Positions 31,584-44,309 of a DNA stretch of 64,000 bases are shown here, in pieces. Source of the stretch: Verticillium longisporum. Its lineage: Eukaryota > Ascomycota > Sordariomycetes > Glomerellales > Plectosphaerellaceae. The position numbers were made by a program, and so were the translations under genes. The stretch's first letter is position 1. Every line of letters begins with the position of its first letter. Location: contig JAETXT010000008.1 in assembly GCA_019188255.1 (NCBI GenBank), positions 2,356,001 through 2,420,000 on the forward strand, written 5' to 3'. The notes beneath the pieces are model-generated. The model was given only the letters and a program-made list of their open reading frames with translations. It searched no databases and was not told where the DNA came from.

Positions 31584-31870
31584 TATTAAGAGGGCTTTAC
31601 TATTTATATAAACCCTAATTCATTACTTTAGCTATACTTAAGAGCTTTAAATAGGTAGGGTAGGTAATATAAGACTTATAATAATTATTTATACTATCTC
31701 TAAATTACTACTACCTACGTAAATTAGATATACCTATCTAATTTACTAATTACGTAAGCTATAAATTACGTACTCCTAAGAGCTATAAATCCTAGCCCTA
31801 GTAATTACTATATTAGTGAATCCCGTATAGTAATTACCGCCCTAGGCGATTCCCTAATATTAATTTAATA
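31584..31870 (-). repeat. Copy B 3' LTR, RIP-mutated
   Basis: 287 bp aligning along its full length with 21988-22273, with mostly C-to-T and G-to-A changes, including the terminal TG/CA turned into TA/TA. Confidence 0.85.
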
Positions 31871-32062
31871 CTAGCTCTCTTTTCTTTATAGATAGGATTA
31901 CTATAGAACTAATATTAGAAGCTATTACCTAGGTTAATAGCTATTCTAATATACTTATAATTCTCTTATCTCTAATATATTAGATCCCTAGTCTATAAAA
32001 TAATAAATAAATAAGTAAATAAGTAATAATAGAAGAATAATAGATAGAATAAGGAAAACGTA

Positions 32063-33118
32063 GCTTAATACTACTATTCCTATAAGTACTAGATCCCTTA
32101 GTCCTTAGCTCTATAGATTAGCTAAACTAGCTATTAAATAGCTCTCTAAGGAAACGAATTAAATTATAATTAAATAATAGGAATAAGCATTTAAACCCTT
32201 TAATAAAGGAAATGAATAGTAATTAAATAATATAATAGCTAATTACTTAGTGCGTTTATAATAGCTAGATATAAGCTCTTAAAGTCTCTAAATCGCTAAT
32301 ACGCTAATAGAGGGTAGAAGAATAATTATTATTATTCCTTTATTAGCTTTTTAATAGGAATAATAGAATTAAACCGCCTTTAATAGGAATAATAGAATTA
32401 AATTACTTAAATAGAATTAATAGATCCTATTAAGCTAATTTAGTAAATACTATATTCTATAGATCTATATATTTAATTAATAAATTATAATAACTCTATT
32501 CCTTTTACTTTTCCTCTTCCCTATAACGATTCTTTATTTTTAAGATTAGCTAGCTTAATCTACCTTTTTAGAGCTTTAATAATTAATAATTACCCCTTTT
32601 TATTACTCTCTCTCTCTCTCTTTCTACTTATCCCCGGCCTCGATAATACTATTTAAGTATAAAGCCCCTATACCTATTACCCCTCCTACTAAGAGAGTAG
32701 CGAAGCGTAAGAATATAGTTAGTATTAATTATAGAAGCTATTAACTAGTATATAGTACGTATCCGCGGAAATATCTATAAGGTCCCCTATTTTAAGTACT
32801 TTAAGTCTTATCTTATTAATAAGTAAATTAAAGTTAATACTAATAATATATATTATAATTTAGAGCTTAAGGGCTCCTATTACTATAAGTATACCTCTAA
32901 GTACTCTTATAAATTAATATAAGCTTCTATAATCTCTATTTTCTAATATTTATAGCTTTAATAATTATTATCTATAATCTAATTAGGGCGTTTAAGCTTA
33001 TTATAAAGTTTTTAGCTATTTAGGATAAGAATAATAAGCTAATAAGCTCTCTTCTCTATTATTTCCTTAATTATCTAATTATATAATTAGCTAATAAAGG
33101 ATATAGGATATAGAGAAA
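32063..33118 (+). other. Copia-1 extra 3' segment in copy B, with an antisense reading frame
   Basis: About 1.06 kb is present between pol and the 3' LTR here and in copy C, but absent from the intact copy. The intact sequence jumps from GGATAAGGAAAA straight to the AGTGGCG stretch; the break shows a few bases of shared GAA. On the strand opposite to pol, about 32655-33000 holds a frame whose stops are nearly all at positions expected for mutated Gln/Trp, including CxxC-like positions (VPYFKYFKS, KGSYYYKYTSK, with Tyr where Cys would be after RIP). Function unknown. Confidence 0.55.
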
Positions 33119-33317
33119 TAGTATATTATTATAAAAGGTATATTAGTAATTATTAAGGAGGAGGAGGTAAAAGGGGATAATAACCTTAATAAAGATTTTA
33201 ATAGTTTTAATAATATTAAATATAAAGTAGCTAAGCGGGCTATAGCTCTATAGCTCTTTAATTACCTTTAATAGGATTTACTAGAGTAATTAAACTTAGA
33301 TTCTTCGGATTCCGAGG

Positions 33318-36300
33318 CCTAATCTACTTTATAGATTAATTACTTTACTATTTTACTAATTATAGGGTCATCGTTTTTACTTCTAGGATATTCGTTTTTA
33401 AATTTTATTATATTTTTATTAATATTAATTACTTTTACCCTTTAATTATTCTTTTCTTAATATTTAATTTATCCTTTAATCCTAATAATAACTTTATTAG
33501 AGCTTATTAGCGCTTTTAATATTTAATTTAATAGTCCTTTAATTATTAAATTTATAGAGTTATTACTTTTAGCGATCTAATGAATTTTATCGATTTCGTA
33601 TTCTTTATAGCTTTATTATAATACTATAAGATCTATTATTAAGTATTTCTCTATTATTATATTTAATTAAACTAGGTATTAATAGAGTAAGTAGCTATTA
33701 ATATAGATAATTATCTATAGTAGTAATAATTCTAAGTATTTATAGATCTTATAGAGTATCTATTTAAGGATATAAGCAATATTAAAGCTATTAATTATAT
33801 TATAGATTTCGCTAATTAGAATTAAATATATAATTTATTTATATTTAATAGATTATTAATAGAGGATATTACTATATATTATAAAGGTATTCTCCTAATT
33901 ACTAGAATATTTATTATTTAAGAGGATAATAAATCCGATCTATAAATTAAGGTTCTTATTATTAATAAAGGAGCTATTAATAAATATATAAAGCTAGGCT
34001 ATTAAGAGATCTAAGTATATATAATTTAAGCTATAGCTTATATTAATAATCTACTCTTATATACGTTTATTAAGCTATTTAAAGTCTTCTTCCTATAAGT
34101 TCTTAGCTTAGGCTATAATAGAGAAATCGAAGGCTACCTCTAGTTAATAGGTTAAAGTAATATAAGTATTATAAGCTCTCTAAGCGATATATTCCTATTT
34201 TAAGCTTATTATCCCTAGGGTTAATAGCTCTAAGCGATTACCTTAGCCTTTCTATTAAATCGTAAGATCTTTAGTTCTAACTTTAATAATATAGCTATTA
34301 AAGATACTATTAGATCCTATATTAAGGATAGAAGTAGGCTTTACTTAGAAGCTAGCGCTTTCGAGCTCTATTTATTCCTTTTATATAAACGTAGGCTCTC
34401 CGAGGCTAAGGGTATTATTAATCTATATTCCGATTAATCTAAAGCTCTCTCTAGCTCTAATTAGAAGTAAATATAGATTATAGCCTATTAGAATAGTATT
34501 TAGGCGCTCTCTATAATAGTATTAATAGATTATAAACTAATAGAGACCTAACTCTATAATACTATAGAATAGCTTTATAATATAGAAGACGATTCTATTA
34601 GGGTATCTATATTATAGCTCCTTAGGAATATATAGGAGAACGTTATATAATAGATCTATAGTACTTTAGATATAGGCTTAATTAATATTATAGAATATTA
34701 ATTAATAGCTATATTATTATAATATTAGGGTAATCGCTAGGATTAGTTATTAGCTATAGCGTATAATTATAAGCGATTACGTTAATAGAGTTATCTTCTC
34801 CTTATTATTATATCCTTAAACTATTAATCTTAATTTCTTATATAGGGCTTAAGGGAGGCCTTTTACCTCTCTTATAAGCTAGTATCTAAAGATCTTAGTA
34901 CTAGGAAACGTAGATCTCCTAATTAATATAATTACTCTAGCTATTAAGAATAAATCGATTTCCTCCTAATTAGATTATTTAAGTAGCTTCCTAGGGGTTA
35001 TTATTCTATTTTTATTATATAGTTTAATAGCTAAATTATAACCCTATTACTCCCTTTTAATAATAAATTAGTATTCGATCTATAAAGTCCTAATTATACT
35101 ATTCTTACGATCTATAAAAGCTACTTATAATAGATTTATAGTATTTATTAACTTCCTAGGTCTCCTATATTATTATAATAGAATTAGCTCTAAATACTTA
35201 AATAGTTCTAAAGTCTCTAGGGTTTAAACTATTATTATCTCCTTAATCTATTAATCTAGCGATCTATTATATAGCTTAACATATATTCCTCTAAACTCTA
35301 TTAAGCTATTAATTATTTCGATTATAATTACTATATTAGAAATTAATATAATTTTATAAAGACTAGTCTATTTCTCCTATTCTCGGAATATAAGAATATT
35401 ACTTCCTAGCTCTAGCGATCTTAGTAATAACTATTTAATATCTAGTCTATTCTAGATATTAAGAGTATTATTAACCTTCTATTTAGCGACTATTCGCTAA
35501 AGTTCTATTATCGTTTTATTAATTACTTTAGTATACTATACCTAGGTCGTAATAAGTACTAGGTTAATAGTAATCCTAGGTATTACTCTAAATATAAATA
35601 ATATAAGTATTAATCTATTAAGTTTAATAATATTATTTATTACTTTTATTACTCCTTAAAATAGCAATTCTAGGCTTATATTATAAAACTCTACTTTTAA
35701 GGTCTTATATTTTCTACGAATTAGCTTATAATAGCTCTTAACCTTACCGATTAATTAATAAGCCTCTATTAAGATCTAATAATAGGTTATACTTAGAAGG
35801 CGTACCTCTATTCTAAATTCTATAGAGGTAAAGTTTATTCTAATATTAATAATTATAATATCTAGAGGCCTAAGATAGGTATCTAATTAATACCTCTTAA
35901 GGGCTTCTTATATTATATAAACTATAAAATTAAGAATAAAAATTATAGATTAGAATCCTATATTTATATCGATTATATAAAGAACGGGCTTTCTATCTAA
36001 GTATATAATATTAATTAAAATCTTATAATTAAAGTTAATATCTAACCTTAGAGTAAACTTAAAGTATTATAGAGACTTCCCTTTAATCTAATAATAGTAA
36101 TAGAAGTAGTTTATTAGCTCTAGAGTATCCTAATTTATATTATAGTCTGCTCTCTAGAGTAAATTCTATAGCTTCTCTATAAATAGATAATTAAACTATT
36201 TATAAATATATTAGAGCTCTATTTCTATTAGAAACGCTACTCTATCGCTCTTTATCCCTATTATATATATAATCCTAGGGCTAATATAGGTCTTTATATC

Positions 36301-38348
36301 TAGGAAGAACTATAGATAGCCCTATTTATAGAAGATAAGTATACGCTCTTAGATCTCTTTAATATACTTTATTAATATATTATATATATTATTTAAATAG
36401 ATTCTAAGATCGTCTATATCCTTAATATAAAATAGGAATAGAGTATTTATTAGGATAATATAGAATATAATTCTCCTAATTAGTATTAGAATAGTAATCT
36501 CCTCTATTATAGATATAGGGTTTCCTATTCTAAATCTTATTCTAGCCCTTATTCCCTATTTATTAATTATTAAACTTAATATTAAAGCTATTAGGGCCCT
36601 TATTTATAAAGCTCCTATTATAGAAATTAATACTATATTTATATTAGGGATAATATTATATTATATAGAAGTACTATTAATCTAATATTAAATAAAGAGC
36701 TATTCTATTAGAATTATTATTTTAGCTTTTAGATTATTCCCTTTAATTCTATATTAAAACGATTTATTTACTAGGAAATATATAATATAAGTATTTATTA
36801 ATTCGCTCTTAGGATTAGACCTATAAATATTATCTATTCTTAGCTTATTAGAAATAGGATTATCTAATTCCGAGCTCTTAATAGGTTCTATTATTATTAA
36901 AAACTAATAGTATCCCTTCTATTAATCCCTATATACTTCCTATATATATTTCTATTACTCTTTTAAGTATTATTATTCTTTAAGAGAATACTTCGTCGAT
37001 CTATAATTTAGTTTAAAATATATTTAGTATTTATAAATTCTAAATAATTAACGATTATTAATTCTATATACCGATTATTCTCTATAATCTCCCCTTCTAC
37101 TAGCTTAGTAATATCCGCTCCTATAACGTCTATTAATATAGAAATACCTAGGCATTTTAATATTCTCTTCTACCTTTAATATATTCTTAAACTATATAGA
37201 TAGTATATTAAAAGATCGCTCTAGCTTTATTAATATAATCTTTAGCTCTAGGATATTTTAAATTACCCTTAGAGTATTTATATAGAGATAAGTCTCTTCC
37301 TTAAATATAGAGCTAAATATTCTCTAATATTATTAAAGCCTATCTAGAAAGATCTAAAGAACTTCTATTTATAGCTTTCTTATATTATTAGCTTCTATTA
37401 TTATAGAATAGAATATTATTAAGCTCTAATCCATATAATATTATATTCTATTAATCTTTAAATTAAATTTTTATTTAATCGTTAAATATATTTAATAGAG
37501 TTTTATATTCTAATTTATATATTCTAAGAAGAAAGTTTATATATACCCTAAAAATATATTTAGGAAGAATATATAAAGCTATATATAATAGATTTATAAT
37601 AGTTTATAAACGTTTATAAAGATATATATTTTATTATTAAAGATATTATAGATCTCCTTAGAATAATTACTCTTCTTATTCTAGAGTAATATAAATTACT
37701 TAATTATAGCTCTATCGATTAATAAATTTACCGATTTATATAATAATAGAATATAATACTAAGCTAGTAAGTTCTAAGTAATATTTAAAGGTAAAGTCTT
37801 ATTTCTTTATAATTAAAGTATAATCTCTTATTAACTAGATTACCTACTCTATTAATTAAATAACCCTAGAACTAGGGGCTATTAGGGATCTATCCTCTCT
37901 ATTTATAGTTTTCGGATTTAGGATAGCTAAATATTCCCTATAGATTATTATTCATCGTCCTATTAATCTCCCTATTCTTCTACTCTTTAGAATATTAAAT
38001 CCTAATTAATAATAATCGACTCTATTATATCGGGTATTTCCTCTTATAAGAATATTAATATTAATCTCTTTAACGTTTTAGCGTTTATTATTCCTAGAAG
38101 AGGGATCCTACGCTCTATTAGATATACTTTTAATATTTAAGTAATCGTTATATTATAGGAATTAAAGTCCTCTTTAATCTAGCCCTAGAAGTCTTTAATA
38201 AATACTTCTAAGAAGTGAATTCCCTTTATAGTCCTATATATACTTATTACTTTAAGGATCTAAATACTCTTAAGATCTATAGATATTAAATCTAGTAATC
38301 TAGGGAACTATAATTCTATTCTATTAATAATAAAGTTAATATCGAGAC
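33318..38348 (-). pseudogene. Copia-1 polyprotein, copy B, RIP-destroyed
   Basis: Colinear with the intact 1718-codon frame from its stop to near the start of gag, with many in-frame stops. RNase H, RT and integrase regions can be followed by alignment; for example, the region matching 23297-23322 lies near 33970. The first gag codons are missing at the right end. Confidence 0.85.
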
Positions 38349-38637
38349 TATTAAACTAATATTAGGGAATCGCTTAAGGTAGTAATTACTTTATAGGATT
38401 TACTAGTATAGTAATTACTAGGGCTAGGATTTATAGCTCTTAGGAGTATGTAATTTATAGCTTAAGTAATTAGTAAATTAAATAGGTATATCTAATTTAT
38501 ATAGGTAGTAGTAATTTAGAGAGAGAGTATTAATAATTATTATAAATCTTATATTATCTACTCTATCTATTTAGAGCTCTTAAATATAGCTAAAGTAATA
38601 AATTAAGGTTTATATAAATAGTAAAGCCCTCTTAATA
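38349..38637 (+). repeat. Copy C 5' LTR, RIP-mutated
   Basis: 289 bp, beginning TATTAAACTAATATTAGGG (mutated TGTTGAACC...) and ending CTCTTAATA. It is directly preceded by copy B's gag on the opposite strand. Confidence 0.85.
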
Positions 38638-38979
38638 TTAATTAGTATTACGTTTAATATAATATAGAATAGCTAGAGCTAGAGAAGTTAAGATTAATCC
38701 TATAAATAGTAAATTTACTATATATAAGCTTATTAATTATACTTTATAAGTAATCGTAAGAGTACTATTTACTTTAAGTATTTTAGGACTCTTATAAGAG
38801 CTTAGTAATAGAGAAACCCTCTATTATATAATCTATAGGAGTATTATCTACTTCGAGTATCTTAGGACTCCTATACCTAAGATTACTATTTAGGCTATAT
38901 TACTAGCTATTAATTTAATAAACGAAGCTCTATAGAATAATTAATCTATTATAGTAGAGCTTTAATAAAATTAATAATA

Positions 38980-41900
38980 ATAAGCTTTTCGGATTATAAT
39001 AATAGCTCTATAATAGAGCCGGAGAGTGCTAAAAAGATATAATAGGAGTTCGATAGTGATCTAGAAGAACTTAATATATTATGCTTAACGTAGAAGGTTA
39101 AGAAGGGTCTCAATATTAACTTTATCATTAATAGAATAGAATTACGGTTCCCTAGATTACTAGATATAGTATCTATAGATTTTAAGAACGCCTAGATCTT
39201 TAAAGTAATAAGTATATATAGGACTATAAAGGGAGTTTACTTCTTAGAAGCGTTTATTAAAGACTTCTAAGGCTAGATTAAAGAGGACTTTAATTCCTAT
39301 AATATAATAATTATTCGAGTACTAAAGGTATATCTAATAGAATATAGGATCCCTCTTCTAGGAATAATAAACGCTAAAACGTTAAAGAGATTAATATTAA
39401 TACTCTTATAAAAGGAAATACTTAATATAATAAAATCGATTATTATTAATTAAAATTTAATATTCTAAAGAATAGAGGAATAGGGAGATTAATAGGATAA
39501 TAAGTAATAATCTATAAGGAATATTTAGCTATCTTAAATCCGAAAACTACGAATAGGGAGGATAGATCCCTAATAGCCCCTAGTTCTAGGGTTATTTAAT
39601 TAATAGAATCGGTATTCTAGCTAATAAGAGATTATACTTTAATTATAAAGAAATAAGACTTTACTTCTAAATAGTACTTAGAACTTATTAGCTTAGTACT
39701 ATATTCTATTATTATATAAATCGGTAAATTTATTAATCGATAGAGCTATAATTAAGTAATTTATATTATTCTAGAATAAGGAGAGTAATTACTCTAGGGA
39801 GATCTATAATATCCTTAATAATAAAATATATATCTTTATAGACGTTTACGAATTATTATAAATCTACTATATATAGCTCTATATACTCTTCCTAAATATA
39901 TTTTTAAAATATATATAAACTTTCTTCTTAGAATATATAAACTAGAATATAAAACTTTATTAAATATATTTAATAATTAAAGAATAATTTAATTTAAAGA
40001 TTAATAGAATATAATATTATATAGATTAGAGCTTAATAATATTTTACTCTATAATAATAGAAGCTAATAATATAGGAAAGCTATAAATAGAAATTCTCTA
40101 GATCCTTTTAAATAAGCTTTAATAATATTAAAGAGTACTTAGCTCTATATTTAAAGAAGAGACTTATTTTTATATAAATACTCTAAAAGTAATTTAAAGT
40201 ATCCTAGAGCTAAAGATTATATTAATAATATTAGAGCGATCTTTTAATACCCTATCTATATAGCTTAAGAGTATATTAAAAATAGAAGAGAATACTAGGA
40301 CGCTTAGGTACTTCTATATTAATAGATATTATAGGAGCGGATATTACTAGGCTAATAGAAGGGGAGATTATAGAGAATAGTTAATATATAGAATTAATAA
40401 TTATTAATTATCTAGAATTTATAAATATTAGATATATTCTAAACTAAACTATAGATTAATAAAGTATTCTCCTAAGGAGTAATAACGTTTAAAAGAGTAA
40501 TAGAAATATATATAGGAAGTATATAGGGATTACTGGAAGGGATATTATTAATTTTGAAGAATAATAGAATCTATTAAGAGCTTAGAATTAGATAATCCTA
40601 TTTCCGATAAACTAAGAATAGATAATACTTTTAAGTCTAATCCTAAGAGCGAATTAATAAATGCTTATATTATATACTTCCTAATAAATAAATCATTCTA
40701 ATATAGAATTAAGGGGAATAGTCCGAAAGCTAAAATAATAGCTTTAATAGAATAGCTCTTTATTTAATATTATATTAATAGTACTTCTATATAATATAGT
40801 ATTATCCCTAATATAGATATAGTATTAGTTTCTATAATAGGAGCTTTATAAATAAAGGCCCTAATAGCCCTAATATTAAGCCTAATAATTAATAAATAGG
40901 GAATAGGGGCTAGAGTAAGATTCGGAATAGGAAATCCTATTTCTATAATAGAGGAGATTATTATTCTAATATTAATTAAGAGAATTATATTCTATATCGT
41001 CCTAATAAATACCTTATTCCTACTTTATATTAAGGATATAGATAATCTCGGAATCTATTTAGATAATATTTATAATAAGCTAGTAAAGTATATTAAGGAG
41101 CTCTAAGAGTATATACTTATTTTTCGTAAATAGAGCTATTTATAGTTCTTCCTATATATAAAGTCCTATATTAGCTCTAGGATTATATATATAATAGGGA
41201 TAGAGAGTAATAGAATAGTATTTCTAATAGAAATAGAGCTTTACTATATTTATAAATAGTTTAGTTATTTATCTATAGAGAAGCTATAGAATTTATTCCT
41301 AAGAATAGACTATAATATAAATTAGGATATTCTAGAGTTAATAAACTACTTCTATTATTATTATAAAATTAAAGGGAAGTCTCTATAATACTTTAAATTT
41401 ATTCTAAGGTTAGATATTAATTATATTATAAGATTTTAATCGATATTATATATTTAAATAGAAAGCTTATTCTTTATATAATTAATATAAATATAGGATT
41501 CTAGTTTATAATTTTTATTCTTAATTTTATTGTTTATATAATATAGGAAGCCCTTAAGAGGTACTAATTAGATACCTATTTTAGGCCTCTAGATATTATA
41601 ACTATTAATATTAAAATAAACTTTACTTCTATAGAGTTTAAAGTAGAAGTATACCTCCTAAGTATAACCTATTATTAGAGGCCTATAGAGGCCTATTAGT
41701 TAATTAGTAAGGTTAAGAGCTATTATAAACCGATTCGTAGAGTATATAAGATATTAAAGGTAGAGTCTTATAATATAAGCCTAGAATTACTATTCTAAGG
41801 AGCTATAAAGGTAATAAACGATATTACTAAGCTTAATAGATTAATGCCTATATTACTTATATTTAGAGCGATACTTAGGATTATTGTTAACTTGGTACTT

Positions 41901-43654
41901 ATTATAACCTAAGTATAATATATTAAAGTAGTTAATAAAGCGATAGCGGAGCTTTAGCGAATAGTTACTAAGCGGAAGGTTAATAATACTCTTAATATTT
42001 ATAATAGACTAGATATTAAATAGTTACTATTAAGATTGCTAGAGCTAGGAAGCGACGTTCTTATATTCTAAGAGCAGGAGAAATAGACCGGTCTTTATAA
42101 AGTTATATTAATTTCTAATATAGTAATTATAATCGAAATAGTTAACGGCCTAATAGAGTTTAGAGGAATATATATTAAGCTATATAATAGATCGCTAGAT
42201 TAATAGATTAGGGAGATAATAGTAATTCGAACTCTAGAGACCTTAAAACTATTTAAATATTTAGAGCTAATTCTATTATAATAATATAGGAGACCTAGGA
42301 AGTTAATAAATACTATAAATCTATTATAAATAGCTTTTATAGATTATAAGAATAATATAACTAGGACTTTATAGGTTAAATACTAATTTATTATTAAAAG
42401 GGAATAATAGGGGTATAACCTAGCTATTTAATTATATAATAAAAGTAGAATAACGATCCCTAGGAAGCTATTTAAATAGTCTAATTAGAAGGAAATCGAT
42501 TTACTCCTAATAGCTAGAGTAATTATATTAATTAGGAGATCCGCATTTCCTAATATTAAGATCTTTAAATACTAGCTTATAAGAGAGGTAAAAGGCCTCC
42601 CTTAAGCTTTATATAAGAAGTTAAAATTAATAGTTTAAGGATATAATAATTAAGAGAAGATAACTCTATTAATATAATCGCTTATAATTATATATTATAA
42701 TTAATGATTAATCCTAGTAATTACCTTAATACTATAGTAATATAGCTATTAATTAATACTCTATAATATTAATTAAACTTATATTTAGAGTATTATAGAT
42801 TTATTATATAACGTTCTCCTATATATTCCTAAGGAGCTATAATATAGATACTTAGAAGGAATCGTCTTCTATATTATAAAGCTAGTCTATAATATCGTAG
42901 AATTAGGTCTTTATTAGTTTATAATTTATTAATATTATTATAGAGAGCGCCTAAATGCTATTCTAATAGGCTACGATCTATATTTACTTTTAATTAGAGC
43001 TAGAGAGAGCTTTAGATTAATCGGAATATAGATTAATAATACCCTTAACCTTAGAGAGCCTACGTTTATATAAAAGGAATAAATAGAGCTCGAAAGTATT
43101 AGCTTCTAAGTAAAGCCTACTTCTATCCTTAATATAGGATCTAATAGCGTCTTTAATAGCTATATTATTAAAATTAGAATTAAAGATCTTACGATTTAAT
43201 AGAAAGGTTAAAGTAATCGCTTAGAGCTAGTAACCCTAGGGATAGCGAGCTTAGAATAGGAATATATCGCTTAGAGAGCTTATAATACTTATATTACTTT
43301 AATCTATTAATTAGAGGCAGCCTTCGATTTCTCTATTATAGCTTAAGCTAAGAACCTATAAAATAATAACTTTAAATAGCTTAATAAATATATATAATAG
43401 TAGATCGCTAATATAGACTATAGCCTAAATTATATATATTTAGATCTCTTAATAGCCTAACTTTATATATTTATTAATAGCTCCTTCGCTAATAATAAGG
43501 ACTTTAGTTTATAGATCGGATTTATTACCCTCCTAAATAATAAACGTTTCTATAATTAGGAGAATGCTTTTATAGTATATAGTAATATTCTCTATTAGTA
43601 ATCTATTAAATATAAATAGGTTATATATTTAGTTCTAGCTAGCGAAATCTATAG
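38980..43654 (+). pseudogene. Copia-1 polyprotein, copy C, part before Gypsy-1
   Basis: It begins at ATAAGC, the mutated form of the ATGAGC start in the intact copy, and follows gag, protease, integrase, RT and most of RNase H until GCTAGCGAAATCTATAG at the Gypsy-1 border. It has many stops from C-to-T and G-to-A changes. Confidence 0.85.
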
Positions 43655-43913
43655 TAATATAATCGTAGCCGCAGGGACTAATAATCTTAGATCTTAAATA
43701 CTTAATTTAAGGTATTATATTAAGATACCCTCCCCTATTAGGAGGGTATATAGGAATTCTCTATATATTATAATTCCTAGTTATATAACTAGGAATCGTC
43801 TAGGCTAGTAATTACGGTTCCGTAATTATTAAAGGGAATTATATCTTAGTAATTATTAGCCCGTAGTTACGTAATGGGGTTTACTTAATTACCTATCTAC
43901 TATACTTATAATA
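43655..43913 (-). repeat. Gypsy-1 3' LTR (short form)
   Basis: 259 bp. It matches 52761-53061 except for a 42-bp block missing after the GGCTAGTAATTA segment, and scattered transitions. Confidence 0.87.
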
Positions 43914-44309
43914 AATACCCCGCTATAAAAGCTATTATATCCTTATAGGCTCTACTATATATATAATAGTCCTATATAAGTATTAGATAATTAATATATA
44001 TATTAGCTAGGTTAAGGAGCTTATAATAAAAGGTTAGATAGAGGAAACGTAAGCTATAATAGGGGAAGAGGATATATAAAGAGATAGGTAATAATATAAA
44101 AGGAAATAAATATAAGGGTAGTATAGTATAACTATAAAAGGAAATGGAATATAATAAGGATAATATAAAAACTAATAGAATATAAGAGGGATATAGTTAG
44201 GGTAACTATTTATAGGATTCTTAAATATATTAACTATATTACTTAATTTATATATAGCATCCTAGAAGATTATTACCTTTATCCTCCTACTTATTACCTC
44301 TTATATTTA

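Larger units (their letters stand above)
31584..38348 (-). mobile_element. Copia-1 copy B: RIP-mutated, 5' truncated
   Basis: It starts with a mutated 3' LTR (31584-31870), then a tract matching the intact element's 3' end, an extra segment (about 32063-33118) and a mutated polyprotein on the minus strand. It stops abruptly within gag at 38348, where copy C's LTR begins, so its 5' LTR, leader and first gag codons are missing. Its left end joins copy A's gag, so B probably inserted into A. Confidence 0.88.
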
